A DNA stretch of 64,000 nt, taken from assembly GCA_002392655.1 (NCBI GenBank), contig DGHK01000019.1, positions 25,556 to 89,555 of the forward strand, given 5' to 3'. Below are positions 62,981 to 64,000 of this stretch, piece by piece. The notes under the pieces are model-generated. The model ran no database searches. It was not told where the DNA came from and saw only the letters and a program-made list of their open reading frames with translations. The translations under genes and the position numbers were made by a program. Source of the DNA: Lachnospiraceae bacterium UBA3850 (GTDB lineage: Bacteria > Bacillota > Clostridia > Lachnospirales > Lachnospiraceae). Position 1 is the stretch's first letter, and each line of letters opens with the position of its first letter.

Positions 62981-63442
62981 TTAATTGCTCCATCTGATTA
63001 CAGGCTGATTGTATTCCATATTTTCATCAAGTCCCGAACCCTCACGTTTTTTCCAAAAACGAAGTGTAAAAGACATATTTCTTTCGCATTCTTCGACCAA
63101 GGCATTGCCATCATCGAAAGAAGCAAATACTACAAAGCTGTCATCCGGATAACTCTCAACCAATTGATCTATCCAGCCTTTCATAATCCCAATTGTTTTT
63201 TCGAAAAGAAGCATCTTGTCATTATTCGAAATGTTTACTTCATTTCCATCCCATTCCAACCAAGAAAGATCCGTATCTTCATTGATACTTCTGTCCATAC
63301 CACAAAAGTTTCCTACTCCAAAATAAGTTCTTCCAAACGGATCTTTCTTCGTCCAAATCGAGTAGCCGGTATCAGGCGTAATCTCATTAATCAGAGCCGG
63401 ATCAAATTCTTTCTTTGAAAGTTCATTTAATTGTATATCCAT
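62981..63442 (-). CDS. Hypothetical protein
   Basis: Not recognised. A 153-residue soluble, acidic protein (DIQLNELSKKEFDPALINEITPDTG) with Trp- and Phe-rich strands (LSWLEWDGNEVNI, SFVVFASFDDGNALVEE) and no membrane helix or signal. It looks like a small mixed alpha/beta domain. An AGGGAA site precedes ATG at 63442, so that start was chosen over the ATG one codon up. It is close to the shortened acetyltransferase on one side (10 bases) and DUF434 remnant on the other. Confidence 0.7.
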   Translation of the reverse strand: MDIQLNELSKKEFDPALINEITPDTGYSIWTKKDPFGRTYFGVGNFCGMDRSINEDTDLSWLEWDGNEVNISNNDKMLLFEKTIGIMKGWIDQLVESYPDDSFVVFASFDDGNALVEECERNMSFTLRFWKKREGSGLDENMEYNQPVIRWSN

Positions 63443-63526
63443 CATTTTCCCTAAAATCGTATTTTGTCATTCTAAGTTATCCTGTAAATAATCTTACAAA
63501 TCAACCGCCACATTATGATTTCTTTT

Positions 63527-63874
63527 TTAACTTCCATCCATACAAGTAAAAAGCATTGATTCTGAAAATGCTATCTCAAGTCCGATGATCACATTGAAGC
63601 CATCTATATAAATGGTTTTGCCTTCTATATTCTTAACTTCTCTGCTCAGTCTTGAAGCTATCTGTTCCTCGGGTGAAACTGTTCTAGCCAGAGCCAGGCG
63701 CTGACGTTCTGAAAACATATAGTGGTCTCCTACGAATCTGGTTGCTCCTTTGACGGGATATCCATGATTCAGTAGAAATAACACTTCATCAGCAGCCTGA
63801 CGGAGATTCGGTATGGCCTTATCTCCAAACTCTCTTTCATCAGAAGGAACAAAGCCTCTCTTTGCGTCTTTCAT
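63527..63874 (-). pseudogene. DUF434-family protein, C-terminally truncated
   Basis: A 115-residue protein matching the N-terminal half of DUF434 proteins: RGFVPSDEREFGDKAIPNLRQAADEVLFLLNHGYPVKGATRFVGDHYMFSERQRLALAR, then KTIYIDGFNVIIGLEIAFSESMLFTCMDGS, where the frame stops. In intact family members the sequence continues after MDG for roughly another 100 residues; here a TAA follows at once and no homologous reading is visible below. Function of the family is unknown. The stop suggests loss of the second half. GAGG precedes the ATG, and the gene upstream ends 9 bases before it. Confidence 0.65.
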
Positions 63875-63883
63875 AATAATCCT

Positions 63884-64000
63884 CTACACAAGCTGTAAAT
63901 ATTCTTTTATATTATCGATATTTTGATTTGCATCATTATAACCTAACCAGTATAGTTCTCCGAGTTTTTCCATATCTCCCTCAAATCTTGTTACTTCTAC
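63884..64000 (-). CDS. 3' end of an unidentified gene (partial)
   Basis: An open frame on the minus strand enters from the right edge and ends at a TAG (63886-63884). The 38 visible residues end LGELYWLGYNDANQNIDNIKEYLQLV, a helical tail. The pattern (E-K-L-x-x-L-Y-x-x-G-Y-x-D-A) is like the C-terminus of patatin-like phospholipases, but that is weak. The gene ends 9 bases before the truncated DUF434 start. Confidence 0.5.
   Translation of the reverse strand, partial: VEVTRFEGDMEKLGELYWLGYNDANQNIDNIKEYLQLV

Overview
This 64 kb window looks like chromosome of an anaerobic, low-to-mid GC Gram-positive member of the Clostridia, most likely Lachnospiraceae. The inference rests on a large Bacillus-type SRP RNA, a T-box leader, a glmS ribozyme, a GatCAB route to amide tRNAs with GatC fused to AspRS, a pyrophosphate-type phosphofructokinase, choline-binding-like cell wall repeats, RecD2 and a ComFC protein. 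The genus cannot be fixed from sequence alone. No rRNA, tRNA, CRISPR array, prophage or insertion sequence was seen.

Layout. At 1-10.9 kb: dnaX, a palindromic repeat element, a small membrane methyltransferase-like gene, an RND pump, a GGDEF/EAL protein and phosphoglucomutase. At 11-13.7 kb: a GH32 sucrose/fructan hydrolase and murG. At 13.7-17.5 kb on the minus strand: a small membrane protein, an HD hydrolase, SRP RNA, tadA, rsmA and tatD. At 17.6-22.6 kb on the plus strand: an aminotransferase, malQ, plsC, a basic membrane-anchored protein and a CPBP protease. At 22.6-30.7 kb on the minus strand: ddl, comF, recD2, mreB, a PAS/GAF sensor and a DivIVA-like coiled-coil protein with a strict 11-residue cysteine repeat. 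At 30.7-33 kb: glmS behind a glmS ribozyme that carries a large extra structured domain. At 33-38.5 kb: a secreted SGNH hydrolase, an acidic membrane protein, gltX and a YihY protein, followed by 6S RNA.

At 38.8-49.9 kb there is one long minus-strand gene train. It starts at a T-box leader and runs through aspS-gatC fusion, gatA, gatB, rfbB, a sugar-phosphate transferase, a GT2, an LCP protein and PPi-phosphofructokinase, with only small gaps. At 50-56.4 kb: a bifunctional secreted autolysin behind a consensus promoter buried in a perfect palindrome, then rfbA and a large glycosyltransferase. At 56.4-59.7 kb: a phospholipid module (psd, pssA, a YbhN-type membrane protein, a PAP2-type membrane protein). 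At 59.8-62.5 kb: a STAS protein, an ABC exporter pair and a GNAT. The right edge (62.5-64 kb) holds shortened or partial genes and looks like a zone of decay.

Themes that tie the genes together are cell envelope construction (murG, ddl, glmS, mreB, LCP, sugar transferases, autolysin, phospholipid genes), translation fidelity (aspS-gatC, gatAB, gltX, tadA, rsmA) and carbohydrate use (GH32, malQ, pgcA, PFP). The most unusual items are the cysteine hendecad protein beside a PAS/GAF sensor and mreB, the enlarged glmS ribozyme, the AspRS-GatC fusion under a T-box with an apparent Asn specifier, and the palindrome-embedded promoter of the autolysin.
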